From Cytophagales bacterium (lineage in GTDB: Bacteria; Bacteroidota; Bacteroidia; Cytophagales; Cyclobacteriaceae), in assembly GCA_027317105.1 (NCBI GenBank), contig DAHVFH010000057.1:1-19465 (forward strand): a stretch of DNA of 19,465 nucleotides, given 5' to 3'. Below the pieces are notes generated by a model. The model did not search any database and had not been told where the DNA came from. It saw nothing but the letters and a program-made list of their open reading frames with translations. How positions within the stretch are numbered: the first letter of the stretch is position 1; each line of letters begins with the position of its first letter. Positions 1-7,909 of the stretch are shown here, one piece after another. A program made the position numbers and the translations under genes.

Positions 1-1
1 G

Positions 2-85
2 GATATCCTCTCCCGCATTCCTTCACATCCTGTTAATAAACTCCACGAACTACTCCCCAACAACTGGGTGCCACCTGCAAAGTAA
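2..85 (+). CDS. IS66-family transposase, C-terminal end only
   Basis: The frame opening at base 2 encodes 27 residues before a TAA stop. They contain a His-Pro-Val-Asn-Lys-Leu-His-Glu-Leu-Leu-Pro run typical of the extreme C-terminus of IS66 transposases (consensus like HP..K..ELLP..W). The rest lies left of the window. An IS66-like terminal repeat follows 37 bases downstream, which supports the call. The family assignment is from memory of the motif; no alignment was made. Confidence 0.7.
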   Translation, partial: DILSRIPSHPVNKLHELLPNNWVPPAK

Positions 86-121
86 ATCCCGAATAAGAAA
101 TTTCTCGGATAAAAAGTAATT

Positions 122-141
122 GTACTTCACCGTTCGCTTAC
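122..141. mobile_element. IS66 terminal inverted repeat, right end of the element
   Basis: Read on the minus strand, this segment begins GTAAGCG, the conserved outer end of IS66-family inverted repeats, followed by AACGGTGAAGTAC. It lies just after the transposase C-terminus, so the element ends at base 141. IS66 elements normally duplicate 8 bases, which would make 142-149 (attgtggc) one copy of the target duplication. The other copy is outside the window. Confidence 0.7.
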
Positions 142-1223
142 ATTGTGGCGGCAAATGAAAAAAATGGAATGACATAGGTTTTCAATTTAACTATCTTCAA
201 AAAACCCTTTCTCATGAGGATATGCAAAGTGAACCAAAGTAGTGAGCCGGTGTCAATTAAGAATAATACAGACAACCTTGGTGAATCTGGGCTATCAGAT
301 ATTGTTAAAAGAAAGATATTCAAGAAAATAATTGTAGCCACTGCGGAAGAGTATAAAATAAACCTGGAAAATTCGTTTATCTTCTTAAGACCAAGAATTG
401 CTGCATTTCTGAACGCGGCCAAATCGGAGAGTTTAAAATCTTTGTTTTTTGGTATGCCAAATTCTTCGCTAACATTTAGCTGAATTCGCTGGTCTCTAAG
501 TCGAGCAAAAATTGCTAGTGACACATTTTTACTGAATACTAAGTACAGAGAAAGTATTGCACTCCTTATTAAGTAAACCATAAATGAGTCAAAAGAAAAA
601 AAAGCGTTCAGACACTCAAATGCGAAAGTAGAGACTATGATTAGGAAGAATAAAATGCAAGTCAGTACCGAAGTATGAGCGATAATTAGCCGGGCCAAAA
701 TCGGAGTATAAATAGAATAAATTAATAGCATCAGATAAGAGACGTATTTTAGAACTTGATCACCTTCGTGGGTAGACTCGAACCCGTAGTTGTATAGTGC
801 AATGGTCAAACCTGCGGCTGCAAGAGCGCCTGGTATCAAGATTTTATTCTGAGCATTTTTTAAAAAGACTATAACCTTGTACATTCCAAGGCTCTTATAG
901 TTTAAGTACTGGTTAATTTCATTAAACGAATTGTAAGCAATCACATTTTCATATTTGAACTTGCAGGCTACAACAAAATCTTTAAGCTCTTTGGTTAAGA
1001 AAAACCACTCGCCTGTATCTCTTAAGTGAGAAAATTTATTGTGCAAGTCGTGTTCAAGAGTTACCTCGTTCTCAGTCAATATCCCTAAAAGGAGGACGCC
1101 CTTATCCATAAATCCAGTTCTCAGTTGGCGGTACCTAGCATCCATATTGACGCTCCGACCAATTTTAATCTTGTTTTGGTTTGGAGCGTATATGAAGTAA
1201 ACACCTGATGAAAGATTGGTCAT
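138..1223 (-). CDS. GIY-YIG (T5orf172/Mug113-like) membrane protein, 3' end cut by IS66
   Basis: The N-terminal 85 or so residues look like a T5orf172/Mug113 GIY-YIG nuclease-fold domain: GVYFIY at 7-12, KIGRS at 20-24, Arg30, a conserved Glu in the helix near 57, and GEWF at 71-74. The remainder is hydrophobic, with about six predicted membrane spans (around 128-146, 158-180, 183-210, 214-232, 287-308 and 317-338) and a soluble loop at 240-285. This gives a nuclease-like head anchored in the inner membrane. The gene lies 58 bases behind the DUF4209 gene in the same direction and may be the last cistron of the CBASS transcript. Its stop codon (138-140) and part of its last codon lie inside the IS66 terminal repeat, so the native C-terminus is lost. 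Catalytic activity of the head is unproven. No strong ribosome site is seen, and ATG at 1223 is the only sensible start. Confidence 0.65.
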   Translation of the reverse strand: MTNLSSGVYFIYAPNQNKIKIGRSVNMDARYRQLRTGFMDKGVLLLGILTENEVTLEHDLHNKFSHLRDTGEWFFLTKELKDFVVACKFKYENVIAYNSFNEINQYLNYKSLGMYKVIVFLKNAQNKILIPGALAAAGLTIALYNYGFESTHEGDQVLKYVSYLMLLIYSIYTPILARLIIAHTSVLTCILFFLIIVSTFAFECLNAFFSFDSFMVYLIRSAILSLYLVFSKNVSLAIFARLRDQRIQLNVSEEFGIPKNKDFKLSDLAAFRNAAILGLKKINEFSRFILYSSAVATIIFLNIFLLTISDSPDSPRLSVLFLIDTGSLLWFTLHILMRKGFLKIVKLKTYVIPFFSFAATM

Positions 1224-1281
1224 TTGTCGTTAGATTTTTTTACGCTTTAATTCTTTTTCTTACGGATATAGTACTAAAAAC

Positions 1282-3051
1282 TCATTGTTTTGATTCATTG
1301 TCTTTGACTAATCCTAAACACAGTAGAGCATGAATCAACCTGTCAGCTGTCTCGCTTGTAAACGAGCCGGGGGCTGCTATTCCGTGACAAACGTTATTCC
1401 TCATATTCCATCCTCTTTGATCCGTAAACAGTATCCGAAAATAATTAGCGAAGTCTTCTCCAAGTATGTTTACAACTAGCTTGTCCCTTAAAATATCATC
1501 AAATGTTCTCAGTTGATATCCACCACGTCGTGAAGGCTTGAGTACATTACCTCCTGAAAATTCAACAAGATTTCTAATGGCCTCTTCTATTTGTGGAATG
1601 ATTAAATGGATAGAAACTAAATAGTTATCATTGAAATAAGCATCGAGTCCTGTTTCAATGATAGGAATTCTGTCAGGTTGAATGATAGCGGACTGCTTCA
1701 TAAATCCTATTATTTCTTTTTTGCATAACCCAAGTTTATTTTTTGCCTCTTGAAAAATAAGGCGCAAAAAAATTGAGGCGAAAGAGAGATTTTGAGAAAT
1801 GTGCCGGACGATGTGACCTTCTAAATCTTCCTCAAGAGAACCAATAGTAGCGATCAGTCTCCCTTTTTCATCTTGGAGCTGATGACTCATTAGATACATC
1901 AATGGAGCTTTTTTCGAGAGATCGAATATTTGCTCTTTAGCTTTCTCTTTATTGGGGATGTAAATCACACTTACCCTGGTAAGCACTTCCTCAATTGTTC
2001 CAGATACGATTTCCTTCAAATACTTCTCAGTATCTTCTTTGGGTAACGAGAACGAATGAGAAATAGGTTTTAGTTCTGCTGCTACTTTAGGGCCAATTTC
2101 ACGAAGCCTCAACAGAACGTCATCGGCTTCATTTTTAAGATTAAATTTTGAGTATAGCCTATGCAGGTGTTCAAGCCAGCCGGATCGCTGCATTGCAGAA
2201 CCTTCATTCTCAATCTTTTGAAAAGCGTCTCCGATTTTAAGAATAACCCTTTTGACATCATCTTCTTTTTTTAGCCTTCTGTAATATGTGGCAAGCCGTG
2301 CACCGGCAGCTTCCGCACCCCATGGATCAATTTTTTGATTCCCTTCATCAGAAGTTAGTCTAACTAGTTTTGACTCCAATTCATTGATGATACTTACTTC
2401 TTCATCGGGGGATAACTTTACTTTTCTATTTCCGATCAGTAAGTCAAAGGAGTACCCCCAAAGCCCAGGCTTGTTGTCTTGAGAATACTTATTTTCAGCG
2501 ATTAAAATTGCTTCCTTGCATTTGTTGACTAAGTCATCATCATTCAGCTCTAGAGATAGGACTAAAGCTCTTTTTAATCTTCTAAAACCATAAACTTCAT
2601 GCTTGCAATATTCTTCATTGACGCGATCCAACAAAGCTTTTATGTATGACTTACAAATTTCATGTGAGGGTTTACTTGCACTAATTTTAGACTGAAATTC
2701 CCAAACCAACCCAAGGTACCTACTCTTCAAAATTGGATTGACACTCTCTCGCCCTCTTTTCTCCCAGTACTGTATCATCTCGGGAGTTACTTGTTTTATA
2801 GACGGAGATTCTGTGACTGTTCCGTCATTATTATTCCAAACAGCCATTGGCCCAAAATACAATCCCCAACCAGAATTCTTATTTGGGTAGTCGTCAGCAA
2901 AACCAAAAGCCATAGCTTCTGAAAGTAATTCAAAACTTAAATCATCGCTGCCTTCAGGTTGCAGTGATCTTAACTGTGAACCAACATCATGCTCATCAAA
3001 TTTTTTCTTATCTAACCGATCGAATTCGGCTAAAGTCTTTTCGATTTCCAT
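1282..3051 (-). CDS. DUF4209-type protein with C-terminal HEPN-like Rx4H motif
   Basis: This is a 589-residue, largely helical cytoplasmic protein. The last 110 residues resemble DUF4209: an acidic-hydrophobic helix (IPQIEEAIRNLVE), then GGYQLRTFDDIL, then R551-N-N-V-C-H556 followed by GI. An Arg, four residues and a His is the catalytic signature of HEPN ribonucleases. The N-terminal 470 residues form a helical-repeat-like region with no motif I recognise beyond similarity to proteins that carry DUF4209. It starts 49 bases after the SAVED-peptidase stop, with no terminator between, only a weak 6-bp dyad at 3083-3100. It is probably co-transcribed with the CBASS genes, but it could be a separate defence gene that sits next to them. 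RNase activity is an inference from the motif alone. Confidence 0.6.
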   Translation of the reverse strand: MEIEKTLAEFDRLDKKKFDEHDVGSQLRSLQPEGSDDLSFELLSEAMAFGFADDYPNKNSGWGLYFGPMAVWNNNDGTVTESPSIKQVTPEMIQYWEKRGRESVNPILKSRYLGLVWEFQSKISASKPSHEICKSYIKALLDRVNEEYCKHEVYGFRRLKRALVLSLELNDDDLVNKCKEAILIAENKYSQDNKPGLWGYSFDLLIGNRKVKLSPDEEVSIINELESKLVRLTSDEGNQKIDPWGAEAAGARLATYYRRLKKEDDVKRVILKIGDAFQKIENEGSAMQRSGWLEHLHRLYSKFNLKNEADDVLLRLREIGPKVAAELKPISHSFSLPKEDTEKYLKEIVSGTIEEVLTRVSVIYIPNKEKAKEQIFDLSKKAPLMYLMSHQLQDEKGRLIATIGSLEEDLEGHIVRHISQNLSFASIFLRLIFQEAKNKLGLCKKEIIGFMKQSAIIQPDRIPIIETGLDAYFNDNYLVSIHLIIPQIEEAIRNLVEFSGGNVLKPSRRGGYQLRTFDDILRDKLVVNILGEDFANYFRILFTDQRGWNMRNNVCHGIAAPGSFTSETADRLIHALLCLGLVKDNESKQ

Positions 3052-3100
3052 TTTAACTTTTTCAAATTACAGATTCAGTATTGTTAATATCGGGATTAAC

Positions 3101-4849
3101 TTATCGTACTATAAAACTTCTTATTACATCCATGATAGGACTGCTTGTCATCTTCTTTACGCCATCAACTAAATTGTCAATTGGCAAATTAGTTGCACTG
3201 CCTGCGCGAATCACTTTGTTACGATGAAATACCGCCAATTCAAGTGGCACATTATTTCTTATCTCCAATTCGAAGAAAAATCTATTGTTATCTTCCTTTG
3301 TACGCAACCCCGTTAATTCAATAACAGGCTTTTCCTCTAATATTCTAATAATGTCGCTCAAGAATTTGCCTTCTTTCTCTATCCTTACATACTGCCAGTA
3401 CCAAATCATGTACCTGTTCAACCTGCGTATTTGGATTTCGGTCAAAGGGAACCCAGCGTCATCAAAACTCCACATGGTCTCTGTGGCAACTGAAATTGAA
3501 TTGAGAAAAAATTCACGAGGATCTTCTATTTCTCCAAACGTAAAAACGTGATAGCTATAGTCATTGAGGATAGCATAAACATCTGCTTGATAGTCTGCGG
3601 TCTCAAGGACTTTTGGGAAACTACCAATGTTTATCGATGTCAACTGAGTTAAATCGTGCTTTTTGTAGTGAAGAGCTTCATGAAACAAAAATAGACGCAG
3701 GGCTTTTTTAATATCCGACTCTTTGCTCAATCGGTTGCTTAAAGAGACAAAGAAATTGTCATCAATATGCCACTTATCCTTTTGCCAGTAAAATCCATTT
3801 TGGATCACATCGGATCCAAGCGAGATCGAGTCCTGAGCGAGACTTGTATCACAAATAGCCGGAAGATCAGCCCAAAATTTTTCACTCATTATTCCGGATT
3901 CCAATCCAGGAACTACTCCCAGGAACCAAGATCGGCCGTTAGAAAGTTTTTTGTTTTCTATACAAAATTTTCGAATTGAAGTTGTCAGTTCCTGATTGTT
4001 CAGTTCGCGAAGCTTTGAAGCATTTTCCTTATCTTTTTCAGAAATAGGCCTGGCAACGTTGATACTACCTTTAACAGAAATTGCCTTTTTATACCTCGGT
4101 TCTTTCGTTCTTGAATACTGATATGTTTGTATATAAGGGTGAATCGTGGCCGAAATTTTAGAACCTACCAAGAAAGCCAAGCCGCAGGGGATTGCAGCAA
4201 ATAGATGAATTTCCCTGAGCCCGCTTCTGTTTTTTGATAAGGAATCAAAAGCTGATTTCACAGTTTCAGCCACCTCAGTCATTATATTATTATCCGTAAG
4301 CGCATCTTCATTGGGCTTTTCCAATTGAATGTCAATTTCAGCCGCATTGGGAATTATCTCTTGTGTCTCTTCAGGGTTGACGTGATGAGAAACACCAAGA
4401 CGAATCAACGCGTTTGTGAATCCCTTCTGATCTTTACTCGGGAAATCAGATTTGGTTAATTGACTCTTGGTTATTCCTTCAATACTGTAATACCATTTTT
4501 TATCAATATGATGATATTGAAAAATGATCAGATTTCTATAGTTGTTAAACAACTGACCAAAATCGACAGTCAGTGGAATGGCTGCAAGCCCGAAGTAAGC
4601 AATATGATACTCCGGTCTGCGTTCAAGTACCGGAACTACTTTACTGGAAAATTGTCTCCGGTGTTCAAGTGTAAACTGTCCGAAATTCAAATCGTAAAGT
4701 TTAGGCAAATCAACTCTTTCAGAGTAGTCTATTTCAATAACTTCCCTGTCCAGGTCTTTCCACTCTTCGGGAAGTGCGTTAATACAGTCATTAATATTGA
4801 CTTTCGCGAAACCACTGTGTAAGACGAGAATTAATCCAGTTGGCTCCAT
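3101..4849 (-). CDS. CBASS effector: SAVED sensor fused to an HExxH zinc-peptidase-like domain
   Basis: This protein has 582 residues. The N-terminal 260 look like a SAVED domain, the CARF-related sensor of cyclic di- and trinucleotides. It has a first lobe with YHIAYFGLAAIP at 81-92 and a second, more typical lobe with IHLFAAIPCGLAFLVG at 214-229 followed by HPYIQTYQY at 237-245. The C-terminal half carries LFHEALHYKKHDL, with HExxH at 390-394, and an ETADYQADVYA segment at 416-426 that offers acidic third zinc ligands (E416, D419 or D423), as in gluzincins. The expected role is that a cyclic oligonucleotide from the neighbouring CD-NTase binds SAVED and unleashes proteolysis of a host or phage protein. 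Its ATG overlaps the Cap6 stop (TAATG), so the genes are translationally coupled. It occupies the effector slot where NucC sits in other type III CBASS operons. SAVED fusions to nucleases, TIR, membrane and Lon-like modules are known; I do not recall a characterised HExxH fusion. Confidence 0.75.
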   Translation of the reverse strand: MEPTGLILVLHSGFAKVNINDCINALPEEWKDLDREVIEIDYSERVDLPKLYDLNFGQFTLEHRRQFSSKVVPVLERRPEYHIAYFGLAAIPLTVDFGQLFNNYRNLIIFQYHHIDKKWYYSIEGITKSQLTKSDFPSKDQKGFTNALIRLGVSHHVNPEETQEIIPNAAEIDIQLEKPNEDALTDNNIMTEVAETVKSAFDSLSKNRSGLREIHLFAAIPCGLAFLVGSKISATIHPYIQTYQYSRTKEPRYKKAISVKGSINVARPISEKDKENASKLRELNNQELTTSIRKFCIENKKLSNGRSWFLGVVPGLESGIMSEKFWADLPAICDTSLAQDSISLGSDVIQNGFYWQKDKWHIDDNFFVSLSNRLSKESDIKKALRLFLFHEALHYKKHDLTQLTSINIGSFPKVLETADYQADVYAILNDYSYHVFTFGEIEDPREFFLNSISVATETMWSFDDAGFPLTEIQIRRLNRYMIWYWQYVRIEKEGKFLSDIIRILEEKPVIELTGLRTKEDNNRFFFELEIRNNVPLELAVFHRNKVIRAGSATNLPIDNLVDGVKKMTSSPIMDVIRSFIVR

Positions 4850-5745
4850 TAGATCTTATTATTTTCGGTTATGTAAGGCGAAGGTTCAGTTTGTTTTATT
4901 ACCTCAGAAATAATTTCTTTTGATAGAGCTACTTCTCGTCTCCATGCGAGCGCCAAACTTTGTTTTGCAATTCTTTTCGTGATATCAGAATAACTGTAAC
5001 GCAGTTTTTTTGACAAACACAAATCAACCAACTCTTTGACGGTCCCGTTCTCGAGCTTCACTCCTTCAAAGACTCTTTCAATAACTGAAGCAAGAATTTC
5101 TTCAGTCGGTCTTTCAAATTTTAAGTGAAGTGACGCTCTTCGAACAACTGCAGGATCTAATGCATTGGGCCTATTCGTAATGAGTACAGTTGCCAACTTT
5201 ACGTCTTCACGCTGGAGTTGATCAATCTCTTTAATCAGCGCATTCACACCCGTGCGGTCTTCATGATGCGCCTGCATTTGATCCCTGCTTGTCGCAATGT
5301 CATCCGCTTCATCAATCAGGAGTATTCCGAACTCACCTTTCTTGAGACTCTTTTTAGCGACATCGAATGCTTCAGTAATTCTACTTGGCAATTGACCTAC
5401 AAAGCCGGCACCTCTTATATTAGATGGAGTTTCGAAAACTACTATCGTTTCTCCTCCCATTAATTTGGACAGTGGCGTTGCAATACTATGAGCGATCTCT
5501 GTTTTTCCACATCCTACGTCACCACTCAGGATTACTAGGGAATCTTTTAACACTGAGTTTTCAATATATGGCAGACCCTTTGGGTGATATTTTTTTAACC
5601 ACCCGTGGAGGTTCTTTTCGTCAAGTATACTCCGCAGCGCAAAAAGCAGATTTGACTTATGTTCATCTATCCCGATTAGAGCATCAAATTTTTTTTGATA
5701 CGATTTATCTGGGTGTCTGTACTCTTTAAGTTTAATTGCTTCCAT
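4849..5745 (-). CDS. cap6: TRIP13/Pch2-like AAA+ ATPase (Cap6) of type III CBASS
   Basis: The protein has 298 residues from ATG 5745. Walker A is GDVGCGKT at about 75-82, Walker B is ILLIDEAD at 141-148, a sensor-1 Asn is in TVLITNRPN (about 191), and Arg-finger candidates R202/R203 are in VVRRAS. GAGFVGQLPSRI between the Walker motifs fits a pore loop. In type III CBASS, Cap6 hexamers disassemble the active HORMA-CD-NTase complex and so switch off second-messenger synthesis. The ATG lies two bases after the HORMA stop (TGATTATG), which favours it over the upstream TTG at 5751, and its stop overlaps the effector's start. AAA+ identity is certain from the motifs; the TRIP13-like role rests on length, pore loop and neighbours. 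Confidence 0.85.
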   Translation of the reverse strand: MEAIKLKEYRHPDKSYQKKFDALIGIDEHKSNLLFALRSILDEKNLHGWLKKYHPKGLPYIENSVLKDSLVILSGDVGCGKTEIAHSIATPLSKLMGGETIVVFETPSNIRGAGFVGQLPSRITEAFDVAKKSLKKGEFGILLIDEADDIATSRDQMQAHHEDRTGVNALIKEIDQLQREDVKLATVLITNRPNALDPAVVRRASLHLKFERPTEEILASVIERVFEGVKLENGTVKELVDLCLSKKLRYSYSDITKRIAKQSLALAWRREVALSKEIISEVIKQTEPSPYITENNKI

Positions 5746-5747
5746 AA

Positions 5748-6227
5748 TCAAAATTGGCCTAAAAGTTTTCTATTAACACCAAATCCTTCTTTTGAAAAAG
5801 CCCTGTCGGAATAAGCATCTTCTGCAATAAACACTCCGCCAGTTCCCCATCCGCGTGCTTCGAGATACTGATTCACACCTGTGTTGGTGTGATCATGCTC
5901 AACAACGATGTTTACTCTTGCACCCGAAGGAATGGAGTATAAGTCTAATCCTCCTGAGTTATCATCCCTTGTAATGCTTCCGTTCTTGCTAACTTCATAT
6001 CTGAGCACCCATCTGTCACTTCCATTGGTAAACTGTAATTCAAAATTGTGAAGTGCGTCACGCTCCATTACAAATTGGACATCATCTCTCCAACCCCTCA
6101 AAGTAGTGGCAGAAGTTGTAAAACCTCTAAAGATTACACTATTAAAGTCGTCAAAAATTTTCCCCATTATATATCGCGCTCTTGCTTCGGTAAAGGTATC
6201 TGTCAAGGATCTTGTCATCGTACTCAT
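5748..6227 (-). CDS. cap7: Bacterial HORMA-domain protein (Cap7) of type III CBASS
   Basis: This protein of 159 residues from ATG 6227 resembles bacterial HORMA proteins. An N-terminal TDTFTEARARYIMGKIFDDF helix is followed by strands with FELQFTNGSDRWVLRYEV and DDNSGGLDLYSIPSGARV, then a C-terminal tail rich in Gly and aromatic residues that could be the mobile safety-belt segment. HORMA proteins bind short closure peptides from invaders or partners, then activate the CD-NTase; Cap6 resets them. The chosen ATG follows the CD-NTase stop by one base (TAATATG). A longer frame back to 6260 exists but would overlap the CD-NTase. Only one HORMA gene is present, as in the E. coli CdnC-type operon rather than the two-HORMA Pseudomonas type. 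The family is too divergent to assign without a profile search, and context carries much of the weight. Confidence 0.7.
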   Translation of the reverse strand: MSTMTRSLTDTFTEARARYIMGKIFDDFNSVIFRGFTTSATTLRGWRDDVQFVMERDALHNFELQFTNGSDRWVLRYEVSKNGSITRDDNSGGLDLYSIPSGARVNIVVEHDHTNTGVNQYLEARGWGTGGVFIAEDAYSDRAFSKEGFGVNRKLLGQF

Positions 6228-6228
6228 A

Positions 6229-7257
6229 TTATTCACAGTTATTTTCAAATGCGTTTCCAAATAATTTCACAAGGCTTGCCATGCATGATGTTTCGTCCTC
6301 CTGTTCATCATATCTGATTGCTCTGTTAATTTCGTCTCGGCCGTTTTCAAACCACCGAGCTAATTCATTAATCATTGCATTGTTCCACTTCGTTGCAACA
6401 TTGTTCGTGGAGTCGATAGGATCAATTACTTTCCAAAGAGAATTGTCATTCTCTGGTAAGCCGGACCCGAACTCAATTGTCTTTCTGTTTCTCACGATGT
6501 TCGCAATGAATCCGAACCACATTGCAAGTGTTCCAGCATATGTCGTGTCGACAGATCGCGTGTCGTAAGCTTTAGCACAAAGTAATTCTAGGAGGAAACT
6601 GTGCACTTTTTCATCACCATCTTCATTTCCAAAAATGTTTGAATGTTCTTGTTGCTCGTATCGCCACCACTTGATTAGCCTGAGGCATTCATTAAATTTT
6701 ACTACACCAGCTTTTTCTTCGCTCAAAGCTGTACGCTTTTTAACAAAGTCGATGTGCTTCTCTACAGATGTAGTCCTCTCATCCCCATCAGTTCTTTTAA
6801 GTAGTTGAATGTCCCCGCGGCTTGTTTCAAATAGGGGCACCAAGTCATATTTTAACTTTGTACTTGAAAAGTATATCGTAGCGCTACTCTTAGTACTGTC
6901 GACTTCTGAATCAGGGTAAGATTCCCTCGCGTACTTTTCAAACCTGTCGACAACACAACCGAGTTTATTCCCATCAGCATCACAAGGATCTAAAATGAAG
7001 GAAATGTCAATATCCTGGCCTTCAACAACAGCGTTACCGCGCATATACCTTCGCAGGCCCGTTTGACGCTCAAATGATCCTGAGAACGGAGTGGACTTTA
7101 CGATTAGCTTGTCTTCCTCAGCCTTTGCTTTTATTTTTTTTCGAATTTCGTCAGACTGGTCATAAATTTTTGCCCTTGTTTCGGGCTCAGGTACAATCCA
7201 CTTTACGAAATTTTTGAATTGACTATGGATTGTTGTTTGAGTAGATAAAAGTCCCAT
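6229..7257 (-). CDS. CD-NTase (cGAS/DncV-like nucleotidyltransferase) of CBASS
   Basis: The protein has 342 residues and shows the hallmarks of CD-NTases. There is a GS motif at G60-S61 (FSGSFERQTGLRR), the metal-binding pair D82-x-D84 in EGQDIDISFIL, the third carboxylate D138 in KLKYDLVPLF, and a C-terminal VIDPIDSTNNVA segment (about 277-288) like the OAS/CD-NTase DP..NNV motif. It makes a cyclic di- or trinucleotide on infection, and the SAVED effector next door is the presumed receptor. In the HORMA-controlled type III systems the enzyme is inactive until bound by closed HORMA; clades C and D are the usual partners, but I cannot assign the clade by eye. It begins five bases after the HNH gene and ends one base before cap7. 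Confidence 0.9.
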   Translation of the reverse strand: MGLLSTQTTIHSQFKNFVKWIVPEPETRAKIYDQSDEIRKKIKAKAEEDKLIVKSTPFSGSFERQTGLRRYMRGNAVVEGQDIDISFILDPCDADGNKLGCVVDRFEKYARESYPDSEVDSTKSSATIYFSSTKLKYDLVPLFETSRGDIQLLKRTDGDERTTSVEKHIDFVKKRTALSEEKAGVVKFNECLRLIKWWRYEQQEHSNIFGNEDGDEKVHSFLLELLCAKAYDTRSVDTTYAGTLAMWFGFIANIVRNRKTIEFGSGLPENDNSLWKVIDPIDSTNNVATKWNNAMINELARWFENGRDEINRAIRYDEQEDETSCMASLVKLFGNAFENNCE

Positions 7258-7262
7258 GGTGT

Positions 7263-7682
7263 TTATTTGTTAGGTGAATTATTATTTCCAATCGCTCCGC
7301 CAAGAGTTGCTCCTATCAACATCCCAATTGGACCGCCTATCGCGAATCCAATGCCCCCGCCTACGAAAACCCCCGTAGCAGTATTATTCTCTTTTAGTTC
7401 TTTCTTTTTTTGCTTGGAGTACGGAGCGCGAGCGTTCCCATTATAGCTTCTCGCAGTGCGACTTGTCAAGGTCCCCTTCTCCACATTGCATTCGATACAA
7501 GCTGCGAAAAGATTATTTAGGTGATCTGTTCCACCCTTAGCTTTCGGCACAGAATGCTCTTTATGCCAGGAGCCGGTAGCGCCCTGTTTCCCGTAATTTT
7601 GAAAACTTAATTTTCGGTGACAGATATGGCAGCGGCCATCTGTCTTTGCAAAGATTTTTTTGAGCAGTACATCGTTACTCAT
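7263..7682 (-). CDS. Small HNH nuclease-like protein with glycine-zipper C-terminus, first gene of the CBASS operon
   Basis: This is a 139-residue two-part protein. Residues 1-70 form an HNH/McrA-type domain: zinc pairs C18-x-x-C21 and C62-x-x-C65, the WHKEH block at 39-43 with H43 as candidate catalytic His, then SVPKAKGGTDHLNNL and CNVEKG. A basic linker (about 76-98, rich in Arg/Lys) leads to residues 104-132, a run of Gly-x-x-x-Gly repeats (GVFVGGGIGFAIGG and on), a glycine zipper able to form a membrane hairpin. It heads the operon, five bases before the CD-NTase. It lacks SAVED, so unlike Cap5 it cannot sense the nucleotide by itself. It may be an ancillary nuclease, a membrane-tethered DNA-entry guard, or a passenger gene; nothing here decides between these. 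The HNH call is firm; the CBASS role is inferred from position. Confidence 0.75.
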   Translation of the reverse strand: MSNDVLLKKIFAKTDGRCHICHRKLSFQNYGKQGATGSWHKEHSVPKAKGGTDHLNNLFAACIECNVEKGTLTSRTARSYNGNARAPYSKQKKKELKENNTATGVFVGGGIGFAIGGPIGMLIGATLGGAIGNNNSPNK

Positions 7683-7881
7683 TGGTAATAGATTTTTAGT
7701 GTCGGCAGAATTGTCGGCTATGCTGACGCTAGACGGATGTACTGATTAACTTCTTGGGGGGCTGTTTGAAGAAAACTGCTTTGGAAATCCGGTAAACAGT
7801 TCTACTTTTAAGCGTTATATCCAAAAAATAGGTCCCGCTCACTTGTAGAGCTAATACATCAAGAACCTGTTTTAAAAAATT

Positions 7882-7909
7882 GCTGGAGGTACGAACTCCA
7901 GCTTTTTTT
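7882..7909 (+). terminator. Intrinsic terminator
   Basis: Perfect 7-bp arms GCTGGAG (7882-7888) and CTCCAGC (7896-7902) enclose a 7-base loop and are followed by seven T residues on the plus strand. On the minus strand the stem is followed by AATTTTTT, so it may also work in reverse, insulating the two divergent units. No plus-strand gene ends nearby. Confidence 0.75.

Noticed and set aside
7882..7909. Hairpin considered as the T-arm of a tRNA 3' end
   Set aside because: The loop gtacgaa does not fit the T-loop consensus and a T-run follows directly; it is an intrinsic terminator.
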